Shown here: one piece after another, positions 42,720-51,415 of the stretch
How positions within the stretch are numbered: position 1 is the stretch's first letter
Layout: each line of letters starts with the position of its first letter
Assembly: GCA_020444045.1 (NCBI GenBank)
Contig: JAHLLS010000005.1
Span: 175,007 to 239,006 of the forward strand
Reading direction: 5' to 3'
Source: Deltaproteobacteria bacterium
GTDB lineage: Bacteria > Desulfobacterota > Desulfobacteria > Desulfobacterales > UBA5852
DNA length: 64,000 bases
Notes under the pieces: generated by a model
What the model saw: the letters and a program-made list of their open reading frames with translations, nothing else
What the model was told of the DNA's origin: nothing
Database searches by the model: none
Position numbers and translations under genes: made by a program

Positions 42720-43838
42720 ATGACGCGTTCCAACAACCAAGCCGCATATGCGGTCGAACTCATAAACATCACCAAACGGTTCGGTAAAATTACCGCCGTC
42801 AACGACATCAGCTTTGCCATACCACAAGGGGAAATCTTTGCGCTGCTGGGACCAAGCGGATGCGGGAAAACGACCCTTCTGCGTATGATCGCCGGATTTG
42901 AAAAACAGAATTCAGGGGACATCCGGATTCAGGGTGAGGTCGTTAACAACATCCCGCCCAACAAACGCGAGTGCAACCTGGTTTTTCAGCAGATGGCCTT
43001 GTTCCCTCACATGAGCGTTGCGGCAAACGTGGCGTTCGGGTTGGTCGAAAGAAAGCGCCCCCGTCCTGAGATCAAACAGAAAGTCCAGGAGATGCTCGAT
43101 GTTGTCAACTTGGTGGGCATGGAAGAACGGTTCCCCCATCAGCTCAGTGGCGGGCAGAAACAAAGGGTAGCCCTTGCCCGTTCCCTGGCGTTGAATCCGA
43201 AGGTCCTGCTATTAGACGAGCCCCTTGCCGCTTTGGACCGCAAACTGCGCAAAGAAATGCAGGGAGAGCTTCGGCGTATTCAGCGGGAGGTCGGGATCAC
43301 CTTTTTGTATGTTACCCACGATCAGAAGGTGGCGCTGAGTCTCTCCGACCGGATGGGCGTCATGCGCGACGGGAAAATCATGCAGATCGGCACTCCTCTG
43401 GAAATTTATGAAACGCCCCAAACCCGATTCGTGGCCGGTTTCATAGGCTCCTGCAATATATTCAGCGGGCGAGTGTTGTCCAAAAACGGGAATGGAATGT
43501 GTTTCGAGGATCAATATGGACACAGCCTATGCGTGCCCGATTGCCAGCTGACGGACACGGACCAGGTCCGGGGTATCTCTGTCCATCCTGAAATGATCGA
43601 AATTCTTCCCCCAAATATGGCAGAGTCTGCGGAAAATTCGGATAATCTTCTACGGGGGAAGATCACAGATGTCTTTTACCAGGGAGATTTCACGGAATTA
43701 ACGATCAAGATACCGGAAACCGATTGTCGCCTGACGGTTCATTTGAGCCGCAGCAAGGATTGCCGCGTTCCACTGAAGCAAGGGGGGGACGTGGTTTTAC
43801 GCTGGGACGCCTGCCACAGCAATATTCTAAGGGATTAA
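42720..43838 (+). CDS. potA: Pot-type ABC transporter ATPase (PotA-like)
   Basis: A 372-residue ATPase: Walker A GPSGCGKTT, signature LSGGQKQRVALARSLA, Walker B VLLLDEPLAALD, H-loop VTHDQKVAL. The C-terminal ~120 residues form a TOBE domain (GCNIFSGRVLSKNG...). The H-loop flank KVAL replaces the usual EEAL of PotA, which may be a lineage trait. ATG 42720 follows AAGGACAG; an earlier frame start at 42702 is not supported. Confidence 0.9.
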   Translation: MTRSNNQAAYAVELINITKRFGKITAVNDISFAIPQGEIFALLGPSGCGKTTLLRMIAGFEKQNSGDIRIQGEVVNNIPPNKRECNLVFQQMALFPHMSVAANVAFGLVERKRPRPEIKQKVQEMLDVVNLVGMEERFPHQLSGGQKQRVALARSLALNPKVLLLDEPLAALDRKLRKEMQGELRRIQREVGITFLYVTHDQKVALSLSDRMGVMRDGKIMQIGTPLEIYETPQTRFVAGFIGSCNIFSGRVLSKNGNGMCFEDQYGHSLCVPDCQLTDTDQVRGISVHPEMIEILPPNMAESAENSDNLLRGKITDVFYQGDFTELTIKIPETDCRLTVHLSRSKDCRVPLKQGGDVVLRWDACHSNILRD

Positions 43839-43989
43839 ACCGGCGGGTCCATCGGTCGAGGGACAACCGCTCATGTTGCAAGAGACCGTCTTAATAGAAC
43901 AGGAAAGCACCCGCGCACGGTCCGGAATCATCCGGCCAAGCAGTCTCTCGGCGGGTAAACATTCATTATCATCGAGGAGAAATAGCGTC

Positions 43990-45303
43990 ATGAAGACCGG
44001 ACCGAAAACGAGAAAAATGTGGGAACGTGCAAGACAAACAATGCCGTTAGGCGTCAATTCAAACTTCCGCTACTGGGGCGATGATATGACGTTTGTCATT
44101 AAACGGGGCGAGGGCGCTTATGTCTGGGATATGGACGCGAATCGATACATCGATTACCGCCTGGCGTGGGGCCCTGTAATTTTAGGACACGCTTACCCGA
44201 GTGTGGTGGAGCGGGTTTCCGATGTGTTGAAAGACGGCAATGTGTTTGCCATGTCCAACGAAATCGAGATCCGGGTGGCAGAAAAAATATGTGCCATGAC
44301 GGGGATGGATATGGTGCGGCTGACCAATACGGGCACCGAAGCCACCATGCATGCCATTCGATTTGCCCGTGCGTACACCGGCAGGGATAAAATCCTCAAG
44401 TTCGAGGGCCACTACCACGGATTTCAGGACTACACCCTATTCAATTGCCAGCCACCGATACCCGGTATAGGATACCGGCGATCGCCTGTCATCGTGCCCC
44501 ATGGTTCGGGAACCCCCCGAATTATCAGCCAGCTTGTGGAGTGCGTGCCCTTCAACGATTTCGAGCTTTTGGAAAAAGTGGTGAAAGATAACTGGCAGCA
44601 TCTGGCATGCATCATTCTCGAGCCTATCATGGGCAATAGTCCTGGCCTGTTCCCCAAACCAGGTTATCTCGAACTGATCCGCAAGCTCTGCGACGAGCAC
44701 GGTATCGTTATGATCATGGACGAGGTCAAAACCGGATTTCGCGTGGCCAATGGAGGGGCTCAGGAGCTGTTTGGCGTAAAGGGGGATCTCGCGACCTATG
44801 CCAAAGCCCTCGGCAACGGGTTTCCCATCGCCGCCATTGCTGGCTGCCGAAAGATCATGGGAGAGATCGACTATCAGAAAATTCCTCACGGTGGCACCTA
44901 TTCGGGTAATGCCGTATCCGTGGCCGCGGCCGAGGCCGTACTCGATGAACTCGAGGCTGGAATCCTCAAGAAGGTTCACGCCCATGGGAAAAAACTTATT
45001 GCGGGTATCCGTGAAATAATAAGCCGTAAAGGGATTCCGGCTCTTGTCCAGGGGTCTCCAGGTATGTTCGGTATTGTCTTTACTGAACTTCCCAAAGTTT
45101 TCGAATACCGGGAATGGTCTTCGAGCAACCATGGGCTATACAGCGAAATCCTTCTCCGGATGATGGAGAAAGGTGTTATGCCGGACATGGATTCGAGAGA
45201 ACCGTGGTTCATCTCGGCTTCCCACTCGGATGCCGATGCGGGGGTCGCCTTACAGGCCTTCGAAGACGCGCTCACCGAAGTCATGGACAAACCAAAAGGA
45301 TGA
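43990..45303 (+). CDS. Class III aminotransferase, glutamate-1-semialdehyde aminomutase-like
   Basis: A 437-residue PLP enzyme of the HemL-like subgroup. It has MPLGVNSNFRYWGDD, VRLTNTGTEATMHAIRFARAYTG, ILKFEGHYHGFQD, IMDEVKTGFRVA and the PLP-lysine segment TYAKALGNGFPIAAIAG. Because it is the last gene of a Pot-type importer operon rather than a haem operon, it is more likely a catabolic aminotransferase for the imported amine. ATG 43990 has GAGGAG 10 bases upstream; the frame is open to 43873 without family similarity. A perfect hairpin follows the stop. Confidence 0.85.
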   Translation: MKTGPKTRKMWERARQTMPLGVNSNFRYWGDDMTFVIKRGEGAYVWDMDANRYIDYRLAWGPVILGHAYPSVVERVSDVLKDGNVFAMSNEIEIRVAEKICAMTGMDMVRLTNTGTEATMHAIRFARAYTGRDKILKFEGHYHGFQDYTLFNCQPPIPGIGYRRSPVIVPHGSGTPRIISQLVECVPFNDFELLEKVVKDNWQHLACIILEPIMGNSPGLFPKPGYLELIRKLCDEHGIVMIMDEVKTGFRVANGGAQELFGVKGDLATYAKALGNGFPIAAIAGCRKIMGEIDYQKIPHGGTYSGNAVSVAAAEAVLDELEAGILKKVHAHGKKLIAGIREIISRKGIPALVQGSPGMFGIVFTELPKVFEYREWSSSNHGLYSEILLRMMEKGVMPDMDSREPWFISASHSDADAGVALQAFEDALTEVMDKPKG

Positions 45304-45348
45304 ACAGCCGTTTGCTGAACTGACTGCGGCACGCGAGGTTGTCGAAAC

Positions 45349-45377
45349 GAGGGCGGGCCAGATCCAGGCCCGCCCTC
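45349..45377 (+). terminator. Terminator of the Pot/aminotransferase operon
   Basis: GAGGGCGGGCC (45349-45359) and GGCCCGCCCTC (45367-45377) form a perfect 11-bp stem with a 7-base loop, 45 bases past the stop codon. The T tract is short. Confidence 0.7.
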
Positions 45378-45611
45378 TTGAGATTCTAAAGAGGTCCGCT
45401 CCTGATTCTTGTGGCTTGAAGGCGATGGGCAACAGGGTTGGGACAGCTTAACCCACGTCGTAAAGGCGACAAGCATTTCAAATATTATTTCTATTAAAAC
45501 GAAACGTGGATAGCTTTGTAGTCCTCCATATAGCTTCAACCTGCAAAGCTGCCATTTTTGCAATGCATACTAACTCGTATCTTCTTTTCACCCAAATCAG
45601 TGAATACTTCT

Positions 45612-45812
45612 TTATTGCTTGCCCATACACCGTCGGAAAATGATGATCAACAGGATCATCAGCAAAATACCGAAGGCCCGAATTTTTTCAGCCAGTCGTT
45701 CCAGAAATCTAACCGATAGTTTAATTCTTCTGTTTTCGGGAAAGGTTACAAAATCTTTCGTATCATAGCACCAATTGATTTTCTCGCCCTCCATTGCTAA
45801 GATAATGCGCAT
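45612..45812 (-). CDS. Possible small membrane protein
   Basis: A 66-codon frame whose C-terminal part (FGILLMILLIIIFRR) would make one membrane helix after a basic amphipathic stretch. SD is weak and no family is recognised. It lies divergently upstream of the orphan gene at 45845. Confidence 0.25.
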   Translation of the reverse strand: MRIILAMEGEKINWCYDTKDFVTFPENRRIKLSVRFLERLAEKIRAFGILLMILLIIIFRRCMGKQ

Positions 45813-45844
45813 TCCATAAAAAATAGGAAGTATGGAAGGATTGC

Positions 45845-46864
45845 ATGAGAGCTAAAAAGGAAATAATTGGTAGTGTTTTGTTCAAAGAACTGATTGCCAT
45901 ACGTACGGATACACTATGGCGGATGTTGGCCTGCGACAAACAAGGCCAGCTGCCAGGAATTAATGAGGAAGGGGCCACAGGCAAATTGGACAACAAGGGC
46001 GCCATTTTTATTCCTGGCGGGTTGATTTATCAGGATGTCGACGACAAGGAGATCGCTTATTCGCCCATAAAGTCGATGGATGAAACCGTTTTTCGTGAAA
46101 AGATTCGCGAAAGCTTACATTTCGACAATGCCACACTCCTTTTTCCGGATGGATTGGCCAACGGCGTTAACCTGGACAGTGGCTTTTTCACGAGAGCTGC
46201 ACGACGCATCAACAATTTCAAAACTGCTGCATTTAAACGCAACAAGAAGATAGGCCGTAAATTAACTGTCGATATAGATGCCAACGACATTATCCGAAGC
46301 CACAGCCCATCCTACATCGGCCCGCCATACGGTTCCAGGACACGCATCAGCACTTGTGTATCCATCGGGTTGATCGACCCGCACATGTACCTGGCGTATT
46401 GTAAAACTGAATATCGATGGTCCAAGGGCCATCTTAAAAAATTCGCTGAGAATCTGGATACGGCAACAGAAGAGGCCGAATTGTCGGATGGAACTTCCCT
46501 TTATCCCCCGTATGTGGTCGTCTGCCATGATACGCGCTATAAAGAAAACAGCTTGACAGGATTAATTCGAATATTGGGCATTGGTCGGTTCGGCGAATTC
46601 AGCACCTTCACGTTCGAGCGCCTGAACAACCAGCTTATGGGCGAATTGAAACGCAAGAACCTCGATTATGGGGAGGAACACGTCTTCGCAAACTACGCCG
46701 GTATCAGCGCACTGGGCATACTGAGGACCTACGCCCCTACGAACCCTGGTAAACGCTCGTTGAAATATCGATTAGATTTAGTCTCGCCTGAAAAGGATCT
46801 GGATTTAGACCTGAATATGATCGCAGAACGTGCCAAAGAGCGGTATCGGATTGAAGACGATTAG
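45845..46864 (+). CDS. Conserved-looking protein of unknown function
   Basis: A 339-residue soluble protein with no signal peptide or membrane segment. It contains ATGKLDNKGAIFIPGGLIY near residue 45, GPPYGSRTRISTCVSIGLIDP near 160 and YPPYVVVCHDTRYKENSLTG near 215. The even codon use and lack of stops over 1 kb support a real gene. I do not recognise a family; the SRTR segment looks loosely like a nucleotide-binding turn, but nothing else supports this. Only a weak GGAAG element precedes the ATG. It stands alone in a less GC-rich stretch, which hints at horizontal transfer. Confidence 0.7.
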   Translation: MRAKKEIIGSVLFKELIAIRTDTLWRMLACDKQGQLPGINEEGATGKLDNKGAIFIPGGLIYQDVDDKEIAYSPIKSMDETVFREKIRESLHFDNATLLFPDGLANGVNLDSGFFTRAARRINNFKTAAFKRNKKIGRKLTVDIDANDIIRSHSPSYIGPPYGSRTRISTCVSIGLIDPHMYLAYCKTEYRWSKGHLKKFAENLDTATEEAELSDGTSLYPPYVVVCHDTRYKENSLTGLIRILGIGRFGEFSTFTFERLNNQLMGELKRKNLDYGEEHVFANYAGISALGILRTYAPTNPGKRSLKYRLDLVSPEKDLDLDLNMIAERAKERYRIEDD

Positions 46865-47211
46865 ATTGAAAACCGCGGATGATCCGGCCAGAAGCCGGAA
46901 CGTCCCGGAGCACCGGGGTGACGTCCGAAAAAACAGTCAACTGGAGATGTCTTTTGGAGAATCATAAAAACCCTGTCGATAAGTGATCTCATTTTTTTGT
47001 GATCCTGCCTTGCATTTCTATTATACAGAAGGGACGCTATCTTTCGTTCCAAACTTATTATCAATTTCCCTATATGATTTCCATTTACCGCCCGGTGAAC
47101 CATTATTGGCGCGTGTTAGCGTTTCTGAAAACGCCCTTATCGTTGACAGCCATGGGTTTATAAAGGAATATGATTAGGTTAAGCAGATATTCACCATAAA
47201 AGGGAGGCGCG
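46865..47211. other. Intergenic region upstream of the hybrid kinase
   Basis: About 350 bases without a gene. Local short dyads (for example CCGGCCAGAAGCCGG at 46881-46895) are seen, but no clear promoter consensus or RNA. The SD GGGAGG for the kinase is at its 3' end. Confidence 0.45.
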
Positions 47212-49275
47212 GTGGGAGATATAAAAGCAATGCGTTCAAGCCGAGCCGGTGCCGGGAAATGGATTCGTGGCGAACAAGTTGGCGATGAAGCCACTCTTAG
47301 TAAAAAAGAGAAGCTCCTGGCACTTGCCCTGGAGGCCTCCAACGACGGTATTTGGGTGTGGCATATCCCCACCGGCGATGCCTATTTCAGCCCACGCTAC
47401 TACATGATGTTAGGGTATGAGCCGGACGAATTCCCCGCCGGGTACGATACCTGGGCCAGCCTTTTGCACCCGGATGACCTGGCGCAAACCCAGGCCACCA
47501 TTCAGCAGCATATTGAAAATCGGAGCGAGGGTTATGAAGTCGAGTTCCGTCTGAAAACCAAAGCGGGCGACTGGCTCTGGATTTTTGGTCGCGGCAAGGT
47601 TGCCGAATGGGACGAGGAGGGGAAGCCCGTCCGATTGGTCGGGAGTCATGTCAATATCGATAACCGCAAGCGCATTGAGCAGCAGCTGGCCGCCTACCGC
47701 GACCAGTTGGAAAAGATGGTGCAGGAGCGTACGCTGGAGTTGGAACAAACGACTTCGCTGTTGGAGGCCACTTTCAATGCCATTCCGGATGTGCTGGGCG
47801 TCCAGGACAACCAGCATCATATCATTCGCTACAATGCGGCCGGCTATCAATTTTTGAACAGGCCCCATGAGGCGGTCGAGGGGAAACGCTGCTTCGAGTT
47901 GATCGGCCGCAAAAAGGAATGCGACCTGTGTGCGACCTCCGAATGTTATCGCACCAAGAAGCCGGCGTCTGTCGAGCGCTACGAGGAAGCCCTGGATACC
48001 TGGCTGGATGTGCGGGCCTACCCGATCCTCGATGACAAGGGGAATATCGTCAAAGTTATTGAACACTTGCGCGATATCACGCCGACCAAAACGGCCGAGG
48101 CGGAAAATCGAAAGCTGCAGGCGCAATTGCTAAACGCCCAGAAAATGGAGTCGCTGGGTACCCTTGCCGGGGGCATCGCGCATGATTTCAACAATTTGTT
48201 GATGGGGATCCAGGGTCGGATTTCTCTGATCGCCATCGATATGGAGCCCTACCATACCCACACCGAACACATCAGTGCCATTGAAGAGTATATCCGCAGT
48301 GCCACGAATTTGACCAAGCAGCTGCTTGGTTTCGCCCGTGGCGGCAAATACGAAGTAAAACCCATTGATATGAACAAATTGCTGACAGACAGCGCCGCCA
48401 TGTTCGGCCGTACGCGAAAAGAGCTTCAGATCCATCACCAGATGACGCCCGAAGCCCTGACCGTGGAGGCCGACAAACGACAGATGGAACAAGTTTTGCT
48501 GAATACCTATATCAACGCCTGGCAAGCCATGCCGGATGGCGGTGAATTGTATTTGGCGACAAGCCGCGAGGTGTTGGATGAGGCGTTTTGCAAACCCCAT
48601 CAAGTAGCGCCGGGGCGCTATGCCAAAGTCTCGGTCACGGATACCGGCATCGGCATGGATGCGGCCACCCGCCTGAGAATCTTCGATCCTTTTTTTACCA
48701 CCAAGGATAAGGGGCGTGGCACAGGATTGGGACTGGCGTCGGCTTACGGCATCGTCAAAAATCATTCCGGATTCATCACGGTCTACAGCGAAGTGGGGCA
48801 AGGGACCACCCTCAACATTTATCTGCCCCTGTCCGACAAGGTGGCAACGGCCGATGTGCCGGCCGAACAGCAGATCCTTAAGGGGTCGGAGACGGTGCTG
48901 CTGGTGGATGATGAAGAGATGATTGTCGACGTATGCAAGGCCATGCTGGAAAAGCTCGGCTATCGGGTTGTGGTTGCCAACGGCGGCGCGCAGGCGATCG
49001 ATGTGATCCGGCAAAAAGGGGCCGACATCGACCTCGTGATACTGGACCTGATCATGCCGGGAATGGATGGCGGCGCTGTTTTTGAGCGGATTCGGGATAT
49101 CATGCCGGCGATGCCGGTGATTTTGTCCAGTGGCTACGCCATCAACGGCCAGGCCACCCAGATTATGCAAAAGGGCTGCAACGGGTTTATCCAGAAACCG
49201 TTCAATTTTTATGCGTTATCGGAAAAAATCAGAAAAACACTGGATGCCGTTAAAAATACCCCCCAAGATTGTTGA
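47212..49275 (+). CDS. Cytoplasmic PAS-PAS hybrid histidine kinase with REC domain
   Basis: A 687-residue sensor kinase without membrane segments. PAS1 spans ~40-160 (FSPRYYMMLGYEPDEFP...), a coiled coil ~160-190, PAS2 ~190-300. PAS2 contains a Cys cluster KKECDLCATSECYRTKK that could bind metal or sense redox. HisKA has the phospho-His in GGIAHDFNNLLMGI (~325), followed by an HATPase_c domain (DTGIGMDAATRLRIFDPFFTT, GTGLGLASAYG) and a C-terminal receiver (VLLVDDEEMIVDVC, phospho-Asp in VILDLIMPGMDG, switch Lys in FIQKPF). The output partner is unknown. The GTG start has GGGAGG upstream. Confidence 0.9.
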   Translation: MGDIKAMRSSRAGAGKWIRGEQVGDEATLSKKEKLLALALEASNDGIWVWHIPTGDAYFSPRYYMMLGYEPDEFPAGYDTWASLLHPDDLAQTQATIQQHIENRSEGYEVEFRLKTKAGDWLWIFGRGKVAEWDEEGKPVRLVGSHVNIDNRKRIEQQLAAYRDQLEKMVQERTLELEQTTSLLEATFNAIPDVLGVQDNQHHIIRYNAAGYQFLNRPHEAVEGKRCFELIGRKKECDLCATSECYRTKKPASVERYEEALDTWLDVRAYPILDDKGNIVKVIEHLRDITPTKTAEAENRKLQAQLLNAQKMESLGTLAGGIAHDFNNLLMGIQGRISLIAIDMEPYHTHTEHISAIEEYIRSATNLTKQLLGFARGGKYEVKPIDMNKLLTDSAAMFGRTRKELQIHHQMTPEALTVEADKRQMEQVLLNTYINAWQAMPDGGELYLATSREVLDEAFCKPHQVAPGRYAKVSVTDTGIGMDAATRLRIFDPFFTTKDKGRGTGLGLASAYGIVKNHSGFITVYSEVGQGTTLNIYLPLSDKVATADVPAEQQILKGSETVLLVDDEEMIVDVCKAMLEKLGYRVVVANGGAQAIDVIRQKGADIDLVILDLIMPGMDGGAVFERIRDIMPAMPVILSSGYAINGQATQIMQKGCNGFIQKPFNFYALSEKIRKTLDAVKNTPQDC

Positions 49276-49417
49276 CAGCGTTTGGCGAAGGCCAGCACCG
49301 GCTTATGAAATTGCTGCCGGTGCTTCAATGTTGCGCGGCCGCCTTTCCCATTCAGGGCAGCGATTTACAGCCGCCAAAAACTTCTTAAACTCAGGTATCG
49401 TTTCGTTGACTGAAGGC

Positions 49418-49441
49418 ACACCGCCCGGGCGGTGTTTTTTT
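49418..49441 (+). terminator. Intrinsic terminator after the hybrid kinase
   Basis: The perfect palindrome ACACCGCCCGGGCGGTGT (49418-49435) is followed by a run of T to 49441, a strong Rho-independent terminator. It separates the kinase gene from the parvulin gene. Confidence 0.88.
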
Positions 49442-49500
49442 ACTACGCGATGGTGTCGCCGAATATTGGACGCTGTTGACTAACGTGAGGAGGAAACCTA

Positions 49501-49782
49501 ATGGCCAAAGCAAGTGCACGACACATCCTGGTGGACAGCCAGGCCAAGTGTGAAGAACTGAAAAATGAAATCGAGGCGGGGGCCGATTTTGCCGACGTCG
49601 CCAAAAAGCATTCCACCTGCCCGTCAGGCCGCCAGGGGGGCGATCTGGGCGAATTCGGCCCCGGTCAGATGGTCAAGGAATTCGACGAGGTGGTGTTCAG
49701 TGGTGCCCTGAATACGGTCCACGGGCCGGTTCAGACCCAGTTCGGCTACCATCTGCTGGAGATCACGAGCCGCAAGGACTAA
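49501..49782 (+). CDS. PpiC-type parvulin peptidyl-prolyl isomerase
   Basis: A 93-residue single parvulin domain without signal peptide, so cytoplasmic. SARHILVDSQAKCEELKNEI, STCPSGRQGGDLGEFGPGQMVKEFDEVVF and PVQTQFGYHLLEI are the family's three conserved segments, including the catalytic Cys/Asp-type active site and terminal His. SD GAGGAGG precedes the ATG. Confidence 0.92.
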   Translation: MAKASARHILVDSQAKCEELKNEIEAGADFADVAKKHSTCPSGRQGGDLGEFGPGQMVKEFDEVVFSGALNTVHGPVQTQFGYHLLEITSRKD

Positions 49783-49873
49783 CGGAATCAATTGATCGAA
49801 GGTTGCCGAGGCGGTGCATCGGGTGATGATTGCGCCGCCTCTGGCTTTTCTGTCGAAGGCGCTATCTTTCGTT

Positions 49874-51013
49874 TCACGTTTTCCGCAGGCGGTTGACGGC
49901 TTCAACGATTACCGCTACGGCGCGCTCGATTTCTTCCTCTGTGGTGGTCTTTCCCACGCTGAAGCGGATGGTGCCACGAGCCCAATCGTCCGGGACGTGC
50001 ATGGCCTGGAGCACGTGGGAAATCGTGACGGTGTCGGCGTGGCAGGCCGCACCGGCCGATGCGGCGATGTCATCGCCGATGGCGGCCAGCAACCGGTCGG
50101 CGGCAACCCCTTTGAAGGATAGACTGAGCGTGTTGGGCAGTCGTTTTTCCGGGTGGCCGTTCAGGCGCAGGCCCGCCAGTCCGGCCGCCAGTCCTTGGTG
50201 CAGCCGATCCCGCCTGTCCCGCATCCGCGCCTTGTTTTGATCGAGATCCCTTGCGGCGATTTCACAGGCTTTCCCCAGCGCCACGATCAACGCCACATTC
50301 TCGGTTCCGGCCCGGCGCCCGGCTTCCTGTCCGGCACCATGGCAGAAATTTTCCAGTGTCAGCCCGGGCCGCACGTAGAGCGCCCCGACACCCTTGGGGG
50401 CATAGAGTTTATGGCCGGCTACGGAGAGCAGATCCACCCTCAGATCATCTAGGCGCGTCGGTATCTTGCCTACGGACTGGGCCGCATCGGTGTGAAAGGG
50501 GATGGCGTGGGCGCGCGCAATGGCGCCAATGGCGGCAATGGGTTGAAGCGTGCCGACTTCGTTGTTGGCATGCATGATGGAGATGAGAAGCGTATCCGGC
50601 CGAATGGCTGCCGCCACGCTATCGGGGTTTACCTGTCCCGTGTCATCCACCGGCAGGGTGGTGGTCTCGATACCGAAGCGCTCCAGAAAACGGCACACTT
50701 CCAGGATGGCCGGATGCTCGATGGCACTCGTGATCAGGTGGCCGCCGCGGTGCGCCGCCATGACGATGCCTTTCAGGGCATGGTTGTTGGCCTCCGTACC
50801 CCCGCTCGTAAAGATGATCGCCTCCGGCGGACATCCCAGGAGTTCGGCGACCTGACGGCGGGCCGTGGCCACGGCCTCCCGGGGTGCGCGGCTATAAGCA
50901 TGGCTGCTGGAGGGGTTGCCGAACGCGGATTCCCAGAAGGGCTGCATGGCGTCGGCCACTTCGGGTGAAATGGGTGTCGTACCGTTGAAGTCCAGATAGA
51001 TCGGTGGTTTCAT
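49874..51013 (-). CDS. Cysteine desulfurase (NifS/IscS-like)
   Basis: A 379-residue PLP enzyme that removes sulfur from cysteine and passes it on as persulfide. IYLDFNGTTPISPEV at the N terminus, IIFTSGGTEANNHAL, IMHANNEVGTLQPI, HTDAAQSVGKIPTRLDDLRVDLLSVAGHKLYAPKGVG (PLP Lys in GHK) and the catalytic Cys in SAGAACHAD identify it. The active-site loop is the short ACHADT form rather than the long IscS loop, as in NifS-related homologues. No iscU/nifU neighbour is present, so its acceptor is elsewhere. Confidence 0.9.
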   Translation of the reverse strand: MKPPIYLDFNGTTPISPEVADAMQPFWESAFGNPSSSHAYSRAPREAVATARRQVAELLGCPPEAIIFTSGGTEANNHALKGIVMAAHRGGHLITSAIEHPAILEVCRFLERFGIETTTLPVDDTGQVNPDSVAAAIRPDTLLISIMHANNEVGTLQPIAAIGAIARAHAIPFHTDAAQSVGKIPTRLDDLRVDLLSVAGHKLYAPKGVGALYVRPGLTLENFCHGAGQEAGRRAGTENVALIVALGKACEIAARDLDQNKARMRDRRDRLHQGLAAGLAGLRLNGHPEKRLPNTLSLSFKGVAADRLLAAIGDDIAASAGAACHADTVTISHVLQAMHVPDDWARGTIRFSVGKTTTEEEIERAVAVIVEAVNRLRKT

Positions 51014-51415
51014 GGCGGTATATCAAAGCCTCCGTTTTGACGATGCATGCGCGGACCGTAAATCGGTGGTTCTGCCCGGAGAACAGGATCATAGCGGTTT
51101 TGCGATCCTCTGATGCTTGGGGGCAGACCTTCTCGCTTGGGCAATGGTTCTATTTACGCATTTTGGCATCCGGCGTCAAATCCGGATCGTGATGTTGCAT
51201 CATCCACGACGGTCATTCGATCCGCAGTGTTTCTTGACAACTTTCAGAGGATGCCATACGGTCTCAATTAGGTTTGTCTCGCCGTATGATGCTTGTCTGC
51301 AAGCATTTCACAGATTTGTAAATGTATATTCCCCAGACTTTTACTTGGTTTTTCAGGGTCAGGCGTTCGATGCCTGAACAGGGTGTTCATCCGCAGGGCA
51401 TCAGGACCAGGGCTT
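51014..51415. other. Divergent intergenic region, cysteine desulfurase / PP2C phosphatase
   Basis: About 400 bases without a confident gene. Promoters for both genes should be here, but I could not pick a convincing pair of boxes. No repeat or RNA was seen. Confidence 0.45.

Larger units (their letters stand above)
45304..45844. other. Intergenic region after the Pot operon
   Basis: A terminator hairpin is at 45349-45377. Beyond it the DNA becomes less GC-rich. A 66-codon minus-strand frame (45612-45812) is the only candidate gene. No repeat or RNA was recognised. Confidence 0.5.

Noticed and set aside
45979..46400. Possible diadenylate cyclase (DAC) motifs in the orphan protein
   Set aside because: NKGAIFIPGG and SRTR look faintly like DGA and RHR, but they are about 114 residues apart instead of about 32 and the rest does not fit.
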